In this document: positions 32,765 to 41,135 of the stretch, one piece after another | How positions within the stretch are numbered: the first letter of the stretch is position 1 | Layout: each line of letters begins with the position of its first letter | Assembly (NCBI RefSeq): GCF_001613465.1 | Contig: NZ_BDCK01000018.1 | Coordinates: 124,001 to 188,000 of the forward strand | Source: Nocardia niwae NBRC 108934 = DSM 45340 | GTDB taxonomy: Bacteria; Actinomycetota; Actinomycetes; Mycobacteriales; Mycobacteriaceae | Direction of reading: 5' to 3' | DNA length: 64,000 nucleotides | Program-made: the position numbers and the translations under genes | The notes under the pieces: model-generated | Told to the model about the DNA's origin: nothing | What the model saw: the letters and a program-made list of their open reading frames with translations, nothing else | Databases searched by the model: none

Positions 32765-33580
32765 TCACCGGAAGGCGTCCGCGTGGGCGGTGGCCCACTG
32801 GCGGAATGTGCGCGGCGCGCGGCCGGTGACCTCTTGTACCGTCGGGCGGACGATGGATTCGTCGATGGCCCCGTGCGCATAGAAGTCGAAGAAGGCGTCC
32901 ACGTACTCGACGGGTGTGGTCCGGAGCATGTCGGCGCGGGCCTGCTCGTCGGTGAGCCCGTGACAGGTGAGGTCGCGGCCGGTGGCCTCGGCCAGGATCT
33001 CGACCTGCTGGGCGGGCGTGAGCGGCTCCGGCCCGGTAGGCCAGAGGATTTCGCCGTGCCGATCGTTGTCGCGCAGTACGGCGGCGGCCACCGCGCCGAT
33101 GTCCTGCGGGTCGAGAGCGGCCGTGCGGACTTCGGGGAACGGTGCGCGAATCACGTTCCCGTCGCGAAGCTGGGGAAGCCAGCGCAGAGCATTGGAGGCG
33201 AAGGCGCACGGGCGCAGAATCGTCCATGCCACACCGCATTCGGTGGTCTCCTGCTCGGAGGCCATCATGTAGCGGGTGATGGCATTGGAGGTGTCACCGG
33301 TCCCCGCTGAGACGCCGGAGAGCTGCACGATGTGCTCGACGCCCGCCTTCGCGGCCGCCTGTGCGACCCCCGGATAACCCGGCAGCAGAAACACCGCGCG
33401 GACACCGTCGAAACCGAGGGACTCGGGCGAGGTGAGATCGCCTGCCACGGCTGTCACGCCCTCGGGCACGACGGCGCGCTCCGGATCACGCACCAGCGCG
33501 CGCACCGGTTCGCTCGTTGTGGCCAGGGCTTGCACAACTTCCGCGCCGACATTGCCGGTCGCTCCTGTCACGAGGATCAT
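32765..33580 (-). CDS. NmrA-like NAD(P)-binding protein
   Basis: A 271-aa atypical short-chain dehydrogenase. The N-terminus MILVTGATGNVGAEVVQAL is the GxxGxxG nucleotide loop. Later parts are AVFLLPGYPGVAQAAAKAGVEHIVQLSGVSA, TILRPCAFASNALRW, and DPQDIGAVAAAVL near residue 155-170, all typical of NmrA or quinone-oxidoreductase-2-like proteins that sense or use NADP(H). The gene ends at 32765 next to a 283-nt stretch without genes and lies 87 nt downstream of a TetR gene in the same direction, so the two may form a unit. The ribosome site is weak. The substrate is unknown. Confidence 0.88.
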   Translation of the reverse strand: MILVTGATGNVGAEVVQALATTSEPVRALVRDPERAVVPEGVTAVAGDLTSPESLGFDGVRAVFLLPGYPGVAQAAAKAGVEHIVQLSGVSAGTGDTSNAITRYMMASEQETTECGVAWTILRPCAFASNALRWLPQLRDGNVIRAPFPEVRTAALDPQDIGAVAAAVLRDNDRHGEILWPTGPEPLTPAQQVEILAEATGRDLTCHGLTDEQARADMLRTTPVEYVDAFFDFYAHGAIDESIVRPTVQEVTGRAPRTFRQWATAHADAFR

Positions 33581-33667
33581 TGCGCCGATCTTTGCAGTAG
33601 TCGGCCCTTTTCACCCGCCCAGTGCAGCTTCCTGCAGCACACTGTGCAGCCTCTGCCCCTCCGGGAA

Positions 33668-34393
33668 TCACTCCGTGAGATGTGCGGCGACGCCGTCGAG
33701 CAGTTTGCACAGCCCGAACTCGAAGACGCCTTCCGCGACATCACCGATGTCGCGGTCGTCAGGGGGACCTGCGGTGAGCATGGCCAGCAAGGCCGGGTAG
33801 CGCTCGGGCTGTCCGTACCGGTGGATCATCGCCGGGTCGAGAGTCGGGCCGACCTGCCCGGCCGCGTCGCGTCCCCGGGTCGGATCGATCGCCAGACGGG
33901 CGACTCCGCCGACGAAAGCGTTGATGGACAGGGTGATCTCGAAGATGCCGTGCGGTGGGATCCCCGCCTCGATGAGCGCACCCATCGCGGCCTCGCCCCA
34001 CGCCGCTTCGTTCGGGCCCATGCAGCGATTGCTGGTGCCGACCGCCAGCACCCACGGGTGCCGGAGGTACAGCTCACGGGTACGGCGCGCCCACAGTTCG
34101 AGCGCGGCGCGCCAGTCGCCCCGCGGCAGGTCGGGTGGTTCGGACATCGTCGCGTCGAACATCAGGGCGACGAGTTCGTCCTTGCCCGGCACGTATCGAT
34201 ACAGCGACATGGTGGCCGCGCCCAGCTCCTTGGCGACTCGCTGCATCGACAGTGCGCCGATGCCCTCCGCGTCCGCGACGGCCATAGCCGTGCCGACGAT
34301 CCGGTCCAGGCTCAGTGCCGGCCGGGGGCCGCGTCCGGACCGTCGGCCGCCGGTCCACAGCAGCTGCGCCACCGGAGGCAGTTCGTCAGCCAT
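33668..34393 (-). CDS. TetR-family transcriptional regulator (TetR C-terminal class 1)
   Basis: A 241-aa TetR regulator. The HTH is RIVGTAMAVADAEGIGALSMQRVAKELGAATMSLYRYVPGKDELVALMFD (about residues 30-85), with a C-terminal domain like tetracycline-repressor-type proteins (GALIEAGIPPHGIFEITLSINAFVGGVARLAID). The start at 34393 has AGGAG 6 nt upstream; the frame reaches 34432 but that would cross the operators. Two tandem TGCGTA-N5-TACGCA palindromes lie 22-56 nt upstream, between this gene and the divergent DUF2306 operon, so it likely represses itself and that operon. Confidence 0.92.
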   Translation of the reverse strand: MADELPPVAQLLWTGGRRSGRGPRPALSLDRIVGTAMAVADAEGIGALSMQRVAKELGAATMSLYRYVPGKDELVALMFDATMSEPPDLPRGDWRAALELWARRTRELYLRHPWVLAVGTSNRCMGPNEAAWGEAAMGALIEAGIPPHGIFEITLSINAFVGGVARLAIDPTRGRDAAGQVGPTLDPAMIHRYGQPERYPALLAMLTAGPPDDRDIGDVAEGVFEFGLCKLLDGVAAHLTE

Positions 34394-34414
34394 GTTCGCT
34401 CCTAGCGATCTAAT

Positions 34415-34449
34415 TGCGTATGACCTACGCATTGCGTATAGGCTACGCA
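34415..34449. promoter_or_regulatory. two tandem TetR operators
   Basis: TGCGTATGACCTACGCA (34415-34431) and TGCGTATAGGCTACGCA (34433-34449) are 6-bp perfect inverted repeats with 5-nt spacers, repeated with an 18-bp period. They lie in the 93-nt gap between the TetR gene (34393) and the DUF2306 gene (34487), ideally placed to control both. Confidence 0.8.
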
Positions 34450-34486
34450 GTAATTCGTCGTTCTCGGATGTCCGGGGTGGTTCACC

Positions 34487-35221
34487 ATGGCAGTTCCTGC
34501 CAGATCTTCTGGTTCCGTCGTGTCGGAGCCGAATCGGCCACGGTGGTGGCAGCGTCCCTGGATCGGGCCACTGCTGGTGCTCACATTCGCGTTCGTCGCC
34601 TTCTCTCTGCCGCCTTATCTCACCTTGGATCCGGCCCGGTCACGGGTACCGGACCCGGGGTTCGCCCCGCATTATCCGATGCTGGTCGCGCACGTGATCT
34701 GCGGCTCGGTCGCAATCCTGGTCTGCGGTTTCCAAGTGTGGCCGTGGTTTCGCCGCGAACATCCGGCGGCCCATCGGCGGCTGGGCCGCTGGTATGTCTT
34801 CGCCGGGGTCCTGCCCGCCGGGCTCGTCGGATTGGTAGTGGGGGCGACCAGTCCGTTCGGTCCCGTCGCGCGCGTCAGCAACGTCATGTTGGCGACCCTG
34901 TGGCTGATCACCACGTTCATCGGCTGGCGCATGGCGCGGCGGCGCCGCTTCGCCGAGCATCGCCGCTGGATGATCCGCAGTGTCGCGCTCACCTTGTCGA
35001 TCGTGCTCAACCGGCTGCTCGGTGGAGTGCTGCTGCTCGTGCTGAGCCCGCGACTGGAGACGTCGTTCCACGGCGACGAGACGCTGCTGACGCAGACCAT
35101 CGCGGGCATCGGCACCTGGCTCGGATGGACGCTCTCGCTGCTGCTCGCCGAAGCGTGGCTCGAACGCGGACGCTCACCCCGGGGCACGGGAGTCGTCTCC
35201 GCCGGAAGGCACCGAGCATGA
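34487..35221 (+). CDS. DUF2306 multi-pass membrane protein
   Basis: A 244-aa integral membrane protein with five or six predicted helices (IGPLLVLTFAFVAFSLPPYL, MLVAHVICGSVAILVCGFQVW, YVFAGVLPAGLVGLVVGA, VMLATLWLITTFIGWRMA, VALTLSIVLNRLLGGVLLLVL, GIGTWLGWTLSLLLAEAWL). The conserved RREHPAAHRRLGRWYV and FAEHRRWMIRS stretches match DUF2306 proteins of unknown function. It is first in a two-gene operon with a TrmB/LuxR-like regulator (ATGA overlap) and is divergent from a TetR repressor. The role may be linked to drug or stress response, by inference from its regulators only. Confidence 0.85.
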   Translation: MAVPARSSGSVVSEPNRPRWWQRPWIGPLLVLTFAFVAFSLPPYLTLDPARSRVPDPGFAPHYPMLVAHVICGSVAILVCGFQVWPWFRREHPAAHRRLGRWYVFAGVLPAGLVGLVVGATSPFGPVARVSNVMLATLWLITTFIGWRMARRRRFAEHRRWMIRSVALTLSIVLNRLLGGVLLLVLSPRLETSFHGDETLLTQTIAGIGTWLGWTLSLLLAEAWLERGRSPRGTGVVSAGRHRA

Positions 35222-36150
35222 GCCTGACCGGACTAGGGCTGACGGCACAGCAGGAGCGCGTCTACCGGGAGCTGCTACGCACCCGGCCCGGAGCCTCGGC
35301 GCAGGCGGCCGCGGCGGACGAGAGCGATGCCGGTGCGCGGAACGTGCTCACCGAACTGCGTCTGCTGGGTCTGGTGGACGAGAACCTGGCCGCGGTACCA
35401 CCGGCGGCCGCGGTCGATCTGCTGGTGCGGCGGCGGATCACGCAGGCGCAGAGACAGTTCGAGGGAATCGCCGCCGCCTGGGACGCGTTGCGCGAACTGA
35501 CCGAGGAGCAGCGCACCGGACGGCCTGCGGGGCTGATCGAGCAGCTGCCGAACGGGCCGGAGACCGTGCGGCGCATCTACGCACTGCTGACGGATCACCC
35601 TGGTGAGTTCTCCGCGCTGCGCACCGACGCGCTGCACGACGAATCGCGGCACGACTCCGTCCGGCACGGCCGTCTGCTGATCGCCGGGCTACGCAGTCGC
35701 ACCCTGTTTCCCGCGCAGGCGCTGGAGGATCCCCTGCAGGCGGCCCACGCGAGCCGACGGCACGCGCTCGGCGAACTGCACCGGGTGACGACGGAACCGG
35801 TCTGGCCGTTGATCCTCGTCAACCGATCGGTCGCCTTCGTGCCCGCCGATCTCTCCGACCCCGAAGCGGGTGTGCTGCAGATCCGGCGCACGGGCGTGGT
35901 CCGGATACTGGCGGAGGTCTTCGACGGCATCTGGGACCGCGCCCGCGACCTCGGCCAACTACCGGTCTCACCCGACGAGCGGCGGGTTTTGCGGGCGCTG
36001 ACCCGCTACGACACCGACGAATCGGCGGCTCGTGCGCTCAATGTCTCGGTGCGCAAGTTCCGCGCCCATGTCGCCGACCTGATGGACCGGCTGGGCGCAC
36101 GCACTCGATTCCAGGCCGCGCTGCTGGCCAAGGAACGCAACTGGCTCTGA
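35218..36150 (+). CDS. TrmB/LuxR-type helix-turn-helix regulator
   Basis: A 310-aa regulator. The N-terminal part (LTGLGLTAQQERVYRELLRTRPGASAQAAAAD, TELRLLGLVDE) is a TrmB-like winged HTH. The middle resembles a PLDc-like or sensor region (RHGRLLIAGLRSRTLFPAQALEDPLQAAHA). The C-terminal VSPDERRVLRALTRYDTDESAARALNVSVRKFRAHVADLMDRLGARTRFQAALLAKE is a LuxR-type HTH. This two-HTH architecture is common in Streptomyces and Nocardia regulators of unknown target. ATG 35218 overlaps the DUF2306 stop by 4 nt, indicating translational coupling. Confidence 0.85.
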   Translation: MSLTGLGLTAQQERVYRELLRTRPGASAQAAAADESDAGARNVLTELRLLGLVDENLAAVPPAAAVDLLVRRRITQAQRQFEGIAAAWDALRELTEEQRTGRPAGLIEQLPNGPETVRRIYALLTDHPGEFSALRTDALHDESRHDSVRHGRLLIAGLRSRTLFPAQALEDPLQAAHASRRHALGELHRVTTEPVWPLILVNRSVAFVPADLSDPEAGVLQIRRTGVVRILAEVFDGIWDRARDLGQLPVSPDERRVLRALTRYDTDESAARALNVSVRKFRAHVADLMDRLGARTRFQAALLAKERNWL

Positions 36151-36182
36151 CCCGCCGGGAGTTCTCCGGAATCCGCGGGCTC

Positions 36183-36836
36183 CTAGGTGCGCTCTCCCGG
36201 GCGGACCATGGTCAGCTGGTGAACTCGTCTGCCCGCGTAGCGCATTCCGGCAATCACCGGTGCGTCGCCGATGGGAACGAACCCCATGCGGGTGAAAAAC
36301 GCCACAGCCCGGCTGTTTTCGACCTGCGTCTGCAGATGGCAGCCGATGCCGTCCTCGTCCAGCCGGGCCAGCCACCCGTCCATGAGAGCGGCCGCGGCGC
36401 CGGTTCCGCGCGCCTCGGCGGCCACAGCGATGTGCAGGTGGGCGGGCCAGCGCACATCGTGGAAGTCACCGGCCGTAGGCCGGCGGCGGATCGCCGCCAG
36501 GAGGGTGTCGACCATGGCGACGCCGAAGAACCCGGCCGTAGCCGGGCGCAGGAACAATCGGTAGGCGCGGATCGCCCGCTCGATCCGCTCGGCCTCACCG
36601 GGGAACTTCGAGCTGTCCCGGCAGCCCGTCAGATATCCGACCAGCTTGCCCTCCGCGACCGCCAGGAACACCGACTCGGGTTCCAGATTCAGGTATGGAT
36701 CGAGGTAGACCGACGCCTCCGATGCCGGATCGCCCCACAGCTCGGCGACGGGCGAGCCTTCGCCCGCCCGGCCGAACAGTTGCCGTAACTCCGGCCGGTC
36801 GGCGGCCTCGAATCCGCGAATCTTTATGTCGATCAT
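36183..36836 (-). CDS. GNAT-family N-acetyltransferase
   Basis: A 217-aa GCN5-related acetyltransferase. The acetyl-CoA-binding region is HLHIAVAAEARGTGAAAALMDGWLARL (motif A, R/Q-x-x-G-x-G/A-like) followed by HLQTQVENSRAVAFFTRMGFVPIGD (motif B). The N-terminus IRGFEAADRPELRQLFGRA is the usual first strand-helix. The start at 36836 is inferred from the fold; GAGAGA lies directly before it. It is the last gene of a run of minus-strand genes and converges with the LuxR-type regulator gene. The substrate is unknown. Confidence 0.88.
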   Translation of the reverse strand: MIDIKIRGFEAADRPELRQLFGRAGEGSPVAELWGDPASEASVYLDPYLNLEPESVFLAVAEGKLVGYLTGCRDSSKFPGEAERIERAIRAYRLFLRPATAGFFGVAMVDTLLAAIRRRPTAGDFHDVRWPAHLHIAVAAEARGTGAAAALMDGWLARLDEDGIGCHLQTQVENSRAVAFFTRMGFVPIGDAPVIAGMRYAGRRVHQLTMVRPGERT

Positions 36837-36864
36837 TCTCTCGGGGCCGCGGTGTCCGGCCGGC

Positions 36865-37737
36865 TCACAGGGTCCGGTCGAAGTGGGCGGCGACGGTGTC
36901 GACCGCGACGGTGACCTGTGGCTCCTGGTCGTAGAAGTCGAACTGGGTCCCCTGGGTCCAGAAGATGTCCTTGGGTCCGGCCAGCCCGGCGTGGAAGCGG
37001 CGCGCTCCGTCGGGGATCGCGGCCTGCTCGCTGTGCACGAGCACCGTGGGCTGGGTGATCTTCGGTGCCAGCGCGACGGCGTCGTAGGTGAGCCAGTCGG
37101 CCCAGGACATGACGGCGAACCGGTTGGGCCAGGCGGGGATTCCGCCACGGGCAGGATTGAGGTAGAAGTCGATGTCGTAGGGCATGGCCGCGCGTTCGTC
37201 GGTGGCGCTGACCACCGGCACGTAGTCGACCACGCCCGTCTCCGCGAACCGTGACCGCGCCCGCTCGCCGAGTGCGATCTTGGCTGCCACCGCCTCGGCT
37301 CCACCGTAGACCTCTGCGCAGACAGCCGCGTCGTGCAGCCAAGGCGCCACCAGTGCGAGCGACCGCACGCGGGCGTCCTCGGCCGCGTTGGCGGACATGT
37401 ACATCGCCGCGGCGCAGATGCCCAGCGCGCCCAGTCGTGTGGCGTCGACGGCGGGGTGCGCCGCCAGGAAGGTCATCGCGTGGTGGATGTCGCGGACCTT
37501 GCGCTCCGGTGATTCGACATCCCGTGGTTCGCCCGCCGATTCACCGAAGCCGGTGAAATCGAACGACAGCGCCGCGTAACCGCGTGCCGCCAACCGCTCG
37601 GCGTACCGGTCGGCCATCAACTCCTTGACGCTGGTCCATGTTCCCGCCACCACCACGCCCGGTGCTGGGCGCCGCCCTGGCGGCAGGTACAGGTTTCCCA
37701 CGAGTTGTACACCAGCGCTGTCGAATTCGACCTTCAT
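36865..37737 (-). CDS. alpha/beta hydrolase with cysteine nucleophile elbow
   Basis: A 290-aa hydrolase of the dienelactone-hydrolase-like group. The nucleophile elbow is GICAAA with Cys108 instead of Ser, the oxyanion region is GVVVAGTWTSVKELM, and QPTVLVHSEQAAIPDG is where the acid sits. The catalytic His expected near WTQGTQFDFYDQ is not obvious; Gln or Phe takes the position. It could be a true Cys-dependent esterase with an unusual triad or a non-catalytic relative. It lies 28 nt upstream of the GNAT gene in the same direction and 54 nt downstream of a SnoaL-like gene, forming a likely operon. Confidence 0.82.
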   Translation of the reverse strand: MKVEFDSAGVQLVGNLYLPPGRRPAPGVVVAGTWTSVKELMADRYAERLAARGYAALSFDFTGFGESAGEPRDVESPERKVRDIHHAMTFLAAHPAVDATRLGALGICAAAMYMSANAAEDARVRSLALVAPWLHDAAVCAEVYGGAEAVAAKIALGERARSRFAETGVVDYVPVVSATDERAAMPYDIDFYLNPARGGIPAWPNRFAVMSWADWLTYDAVALAPKITQPTVLVHSEQAAIPDGARRFHAGLAGPKDIFWTQGTQFDFYDQEPQVTVAVDTVAAHFDRTL

Positions 37738-37791
37738 GACTCCGAATCTCTCTTCATAGTGTTTCCGATCGACTCGCTGCGGTACGGACGG

Positions 37792-38214
37792 TCACGGCAG
37801 TGCTCGGTTGCCGTCACCCCAGAGCGCCGTCATCACCACCGCGGTGATCCGCCAGCCATCGGCGGATCGCACGAGGTCGAAACGATAGGAGCCGCCCAGT
37901 GTCCACAGGGATGCGCCGAAAGGGGCCGATCGGCGGTGGGTGGCTTGGAAGGAGGCGGTGCACACCGCGCGGTCGCCCTCGATGCTCACCAGGTGGTTGC
38001 CGAGCAGGTGCTGGGTCGCCGCGAAACCGCCGAGCGCCTCCTGCCACGCGGCCGCGATCTGCGCGGGAGTGAGCACCGCGGGATCGCCGCCGTTGAGGCT
38101 GGTGTAGTCCAGCGTCACGGTGTCGGCGAACACGTCCGCGAGCTTGTCCCACTCGCGAAGATCTGCGTACCACGCCATGCGCGTGCAGGTTTCGATGACA
38201 TCAAGGCGATCCAT
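37792..38214 (-). CDS. SnoaL/NTF2-like fold protein
   Basis: A 140-aa cone-shaped NTF2-like protein: IETCTRMAWYADLREWDKLADVFADTVTLDYTSLNGGDPAVLTPAQIAAAWQEAL, then TQHLLGNHLVSIEGDRAVCTASFQATH and YRFDLVRSADGWRITAVVM. This pattern is typical of SnoaL-like polyketide cyclase or dehydratase relatives and ring-hydroxylating dioxygenase beta-like subunits. The Tyr/Asp near the N-terminus (YADLREWD) and the conserved His (TQHLLGNH) line the pocket. It is first in the operon with the Cys-type hydrolase. The reaction cannot be assigned. Confidence 0.85.
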   Translation of the reverse strand: MDRLDVIETCTRMAWYADLREWDKLADVFADTVTLDYTSLNGGDPAVLTPAQIAAAWQEALGGFAATQHLLGNHLVSIEGDRAVCTASFQATHRRSAPFGASLWTLGGSYRFDLVRSADGWRITAVVMTALWGDGNRALP

Positions 38215-38260
38215 ACGGCCCAGAATGGCTGTCGCCGCGCTGCTCGGGGAAGGGTAGAGG

Positions 38261-38935
38261 TTGCACTCCGCGCTGCAGGAACCTGCACCGTCCCGAGCCG
38301 GATGGCTGGTTCGGCAGTGGTTGACGTTCGGCTTGGCCGCCGAGACCGCGAAGCCCTCGCACTACGAGCACGTGGCACGGTTCGTCGAAACAGTCGCGCC
38401 GCGCCGAATCGGGGAGCTGCGAGCGCATTACGATCCGATCGTCACGGCCCACGGGGTGGGTGAGCACATCCAGCGCGCGAACGGCACCCACCCCGGGCGC
38501 CCGTTCTCCGACCATGCCGCGGACGGGCTGGCGCTGGTCGAATCGTTGCCGGGCGCCGCCGAGGCGCCCGGGGTCCTGGACGCGGCCCGCCTGATCGTGC
38601 GTTACCACAAGAACAGCACCGCCTCCGGCCGCCGTGACTTCGCCGCCGAATCCGCCGCGGACCTCGCCGTGCCGCCCCCGTCGGCGGACTTCGCCGACAC
38701 CGTGCTCGACCGACCGGGCCTCGGGGACTACCTGCTGGATCTACGAACCGCCCCCGCCGGCGCGGTTCGGCAGTGGCTGTGTCGACCCGGAAAACTCCGC
38801 CTCCTCATCGGGACCTACGACCCCACCCGCGACACCCGGCACCACATCACCGGGGCCGGTCTGGGGGACTGGTTCGACATCGTTCTGCGCATCCGTACCA
38901 TCACTCCGACGCATTCGCTCGCCGAAGGGCGATAG
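38261..38935 (+). pseudogene. erythromycin-esterase-like gene remnant, 5' truncated
   Basis: A 224-codon open frame resembles only the middle and C-terminal parts of erythromycin esterase-family proteins: ELRAHYDPIVTAHG, ANGTHPGRPFSDHAADGLALVESLPG, LDAARLIVRYH, and DRPGLGDYLLDLRTAPAGAVRQWLCRPGKLRLLIGTYDP with GAGLGDWFDIVLRI. The N-terminal 130 or so residues with the catalytic EHxH motifs are missing, because the divergent SnoaL gene starts 47 nt upstream. The expected middle stretch after RYH also seems deleted. The TTG at 38261 has no ribosome site. It is most likely a decaying gene, not an active resistance enzyme. Confidence 0.5.
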
Positions 38936-39040
38936 CCCTCCGTCGGCCCGGGTCCTCGGGCATCGGCAGGCGAGTGCGTGCCGCGTCCGCGCGCCCCTAG
39001 GGTTGTGGCCGACGGGCTGGTCCGTCGAGAGGAGTTGCCG

Positions 39041-40288
39041 ATGGACGCCGAACACTTCCTGCCGTTCCGCAAGAGCGCGGTGATCTCGCTGTGCGCCGAC
39101 GAACTTCCCGATGCGGAACGCGAGTCGTTCGCCGAGTTCGCGCGTCTGCTGGCGGCCGTGGTGCATTACGAGTTCCATGCGCGTGGCGAGGCGGTGCTCG
39201 ACGCCTATTCCGTGGTCGATCCGGCGGAGGACGAACGCGTGATCCGTGCCGCTACACCCGAGGACAGGGCGGCGGCGCGGATGCGGGTGGAAAGGGAACT
39301 GGTCGCGCTGGCCGAAGCGGCGGACTTCACGCGCATCGATGCCGCGGAGATCGAACGCGCATTCGCCGAGCATTCCCTGGTGAAGGTCCGATTGGAGGTC
39401 GATGAGGACGACGTCGAGACGGTGATGTTCTTCCGGCGCGGGGTAGCGCAGCGCACCGAGCGGGTCGGGTCGCTGTTCGGTCTGCGGCGGCGCAGCGTCG
39501 AATTCACCAGCTATGGCAAGGTTCTGGTGTATGTCGCGTTCGCCGAGCGTCCGGCTGCGGTCGCGGACCGGCCGCCCGCCGGTGTGCTGCTGAAGCTGTT
39601 CGGGAACGTTCCGAGAAACGATCTCGAAATGCTGTATCCGAGCGTTCGGGTGCGGATGCGGCCGGTGGACAAGCTGCTGATCGGGGTGCCCGCGGTGGTC
39701 TCCGGAATCGTCGTGGTCGTCACCAAGCTGGTGGCTTCGCTGGGGCCGCTGGTCTTGCTGCTGGCATTCTGGGCCGGGCTGCGTGAGGAATCCGTGCGGC
39801 TGGATCAAGCCACGCTGATCACCCTGGGCGCCGGGGTGGCGGCCTTCGGCGGTTACCTGGTGCGGCAGTTCTCCAAGTTCAAGAACCGCAAGATCAAAAT
39901 GATGAAGACGCTTTCGGAGCACCTCTACTTCCGCAATCTCGACAATGACGCGGGAGTGATCCACCATCTGCTCGGCGCCGCCGAAGAGTCGGAGGTGAAG
40001 GAAGCCGTTCTCGCCTACCACTTCCTGCGCACGGCGGACCGGCCGCTCACCGCCGCCGAACTCGATCAGCGGGTGGAGGACTGGTTCCGTCGGTGGTGGG
40101 GGACGACCTTCGACTTCCGGATCCGCGACGGACTTCGCCGGCTCCGGGCGTGGGACCTGCTCATCGAAGACGAGCACGGCGCGCTGGGCGCGGTGCCGCT
40201 GACCGAGGCGAAACAGCGGCTGGATCAGCACTGGGACAACGTATTTCGTCCCGGGTCGGCCGACCGGCTCGGAGTTGCTTCCGGCTGA
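39041..40288 (+). CDS. DUF3754 (TMEM143-like) membrane protein
   Basis: A 415-aa protein. An N-terminal soluble part (DAEHFLPFRKSAVISLCADEL) is followed by charged helices, a DUF3754 core with ERVGSLFGLRRRSVEFTSYGKVLVYV and KLFGNVPRNDLEMLYPSVRVRMRPVDKLLIG, two membrane helices (VPAVVSGIVVVVTKLVASLGPLVLLLAFWAG and LITLGAGVAAFGGYLVRQF), and a C-terminal winged part with HLYFRNLDNDAGVIHHLLGAAEESEVKEAVLAYHFL. The family includes mitochondrial TMEM143 and cyanobacterial or actinobacterial proteins of unknown function. The start at 39041 has AGAGGAG 7 nt upstream; the earlier Met at 38978 is not needed. Confidence 0.85.
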   Translation: MDAEHFLPFRKSAVISLCADELPDAERESFAEFARLLAAVVHYEFHARGEAVLDAYSVVDPAEDERVIRAATPEDRAAARMRVERELVALAEAADFTRIDAAEIERAFAEHSLVKVRLEVDEDDVETVMFFRRGVAQRTERVGSLFGLRRRSVEFTSYGKVLVYVAFAERPAAVADRPPAGVLLKLFGNVPRNDLEMLYPSVRVRMRPVDKLLIGVPAVVSGIVVVVTKLVASLGPLVLLLAFWAGLREESVRLDQATLITLGAGVAAFGGYLVRQFSKFKNRKIKMMKTLSEHLYFRNLDNDAGVIHHLLGAAEESEVKEAVLAYHFLRTADRPLTAAELDQRVEDWFRRWWGTTFDFRIRDGLRRLRAWDLLIEDEHGALGAVPLTEAKQRLDQHWDNVFRPGSADRLGVASG

Positions 40289-40333
40289 GACGGCCGGCCC
40301 GACGCCGGACCTGTTCGGGGAGTGGATCCGTGC

Positions 40334-40843
40334 TCAGCCGGCTGCCGGCACCGGATCGTTCCCGCTCCTGGCGGCGGGGCTCCGTGCGGGGAACGAACCG
40401 TCGGGGGCGACCCCGGGAAACCGGCGACGTAGCTGGGTGATGCAGCGGAGCACTTCGTTCAGTTCGGTTCGGAGCCTGCGCAACTCGGTGGCGCGTTCCA
40501 CCTGGTTCGGTGAGTCGGTGCGCGTCATAGCCGCGATGAAGGAGTCCAGTTCGTCCGCCTCCGCGACGAGTAGGTCGACGAACATCTCCGCCTGAGTCCG
40601 CTCCGCCTGAGTCCGCTCCGCGTGGTTCTGCACCGTCGGCTCACCCCACCCCGAGGTCTCGGAGAGTTCTCTGCCCGCGCGGCGTTCCACCAGCAACGGC
40701 ACGAATTCGCGTACAGCGGCGTGCCCGAAGCGCTCATGGGCTCGTCGCACGACCAATGCCACGGCCTCGGGGGGAACTTGCGGATGGCACTGCACGAGTC
40801 GTCTGACGATGTATCGGATCTGGATGGCCTCGTGGCTCTGCAT
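40334..40843 (-). CDS. three-helix-bundle dimerization domain protein
   Basis: A 169-aa protein. The N-terminal 60 residues (RYIVRRLVQCHPQVPPEAVALVVRRAHERFGHAAVREFVPLLVERRAGREL) match the actinobacterial three-helix bundle domain annotated as a dimerization domain. After a variable linker with the duplicated AERTQAERTQAE comes a coiled-coil-like region (EMFVDLLVAEADELDSFIAAM, VERATELRRLRTELNEVLRCITQLRRRF). There is no signal peptide or membrane segment. It is convergent with the DUF3754 gene. The function is unknown; a self-associating adaptor is plausible. Confidence 0.72.
   Translation of the reverse strand: MQSHEAIQIRYIVRRLVQCHPQVPPEAVALVVRRAHERFGHAAVREFVPLLVERRAGRELSETSGWGEPTVQNHAERTQAERTQAEMFVDLLVAEADELDSFIAAMTRTDSPNQVERATELRRLRTELNEVLRCITQLRRRFPGVAPDGSFPARSPAARSGNDPVPAAG
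40591..40620. repeat. 15-bp tandem duplication inside a gene
   Basis: CCTGAGTCCGCTCCG occurs twice in a row (40591-40605 and 40606-40620), giving the repeated residues AERTQ in the linker of the three-helix-bundle protein. The copies are identical, which indicates a recent slippage event that keeps the frame. Confidence 0.8.
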
Positions 40844-41135
40844 GCTCAGTCCCTATCGGCGGCCGTACACGCGGAGCGCGACGACCACGCGTCGTGAGAA
40901 TCCGGACGAAACACATCGGCGGTGCCAGAACGTTTCTGGGCTGTCCGCCGCTCTGCGCGACTCTCTGGTAGCGCCCGATTTCCGGACGGACCGAAGGCGG
41001 TGCGACTACCCGAATCGTCGTCACGCTGTCAATGTACCGTTGTGTGACGGTACGATCAATGGCGGCAAGGAATTATGGGTTCGGCCCGCCGGATCGGGCC
41101 GATTGGGATACCGTGTGCTGCGAAGGGGGATTCGC

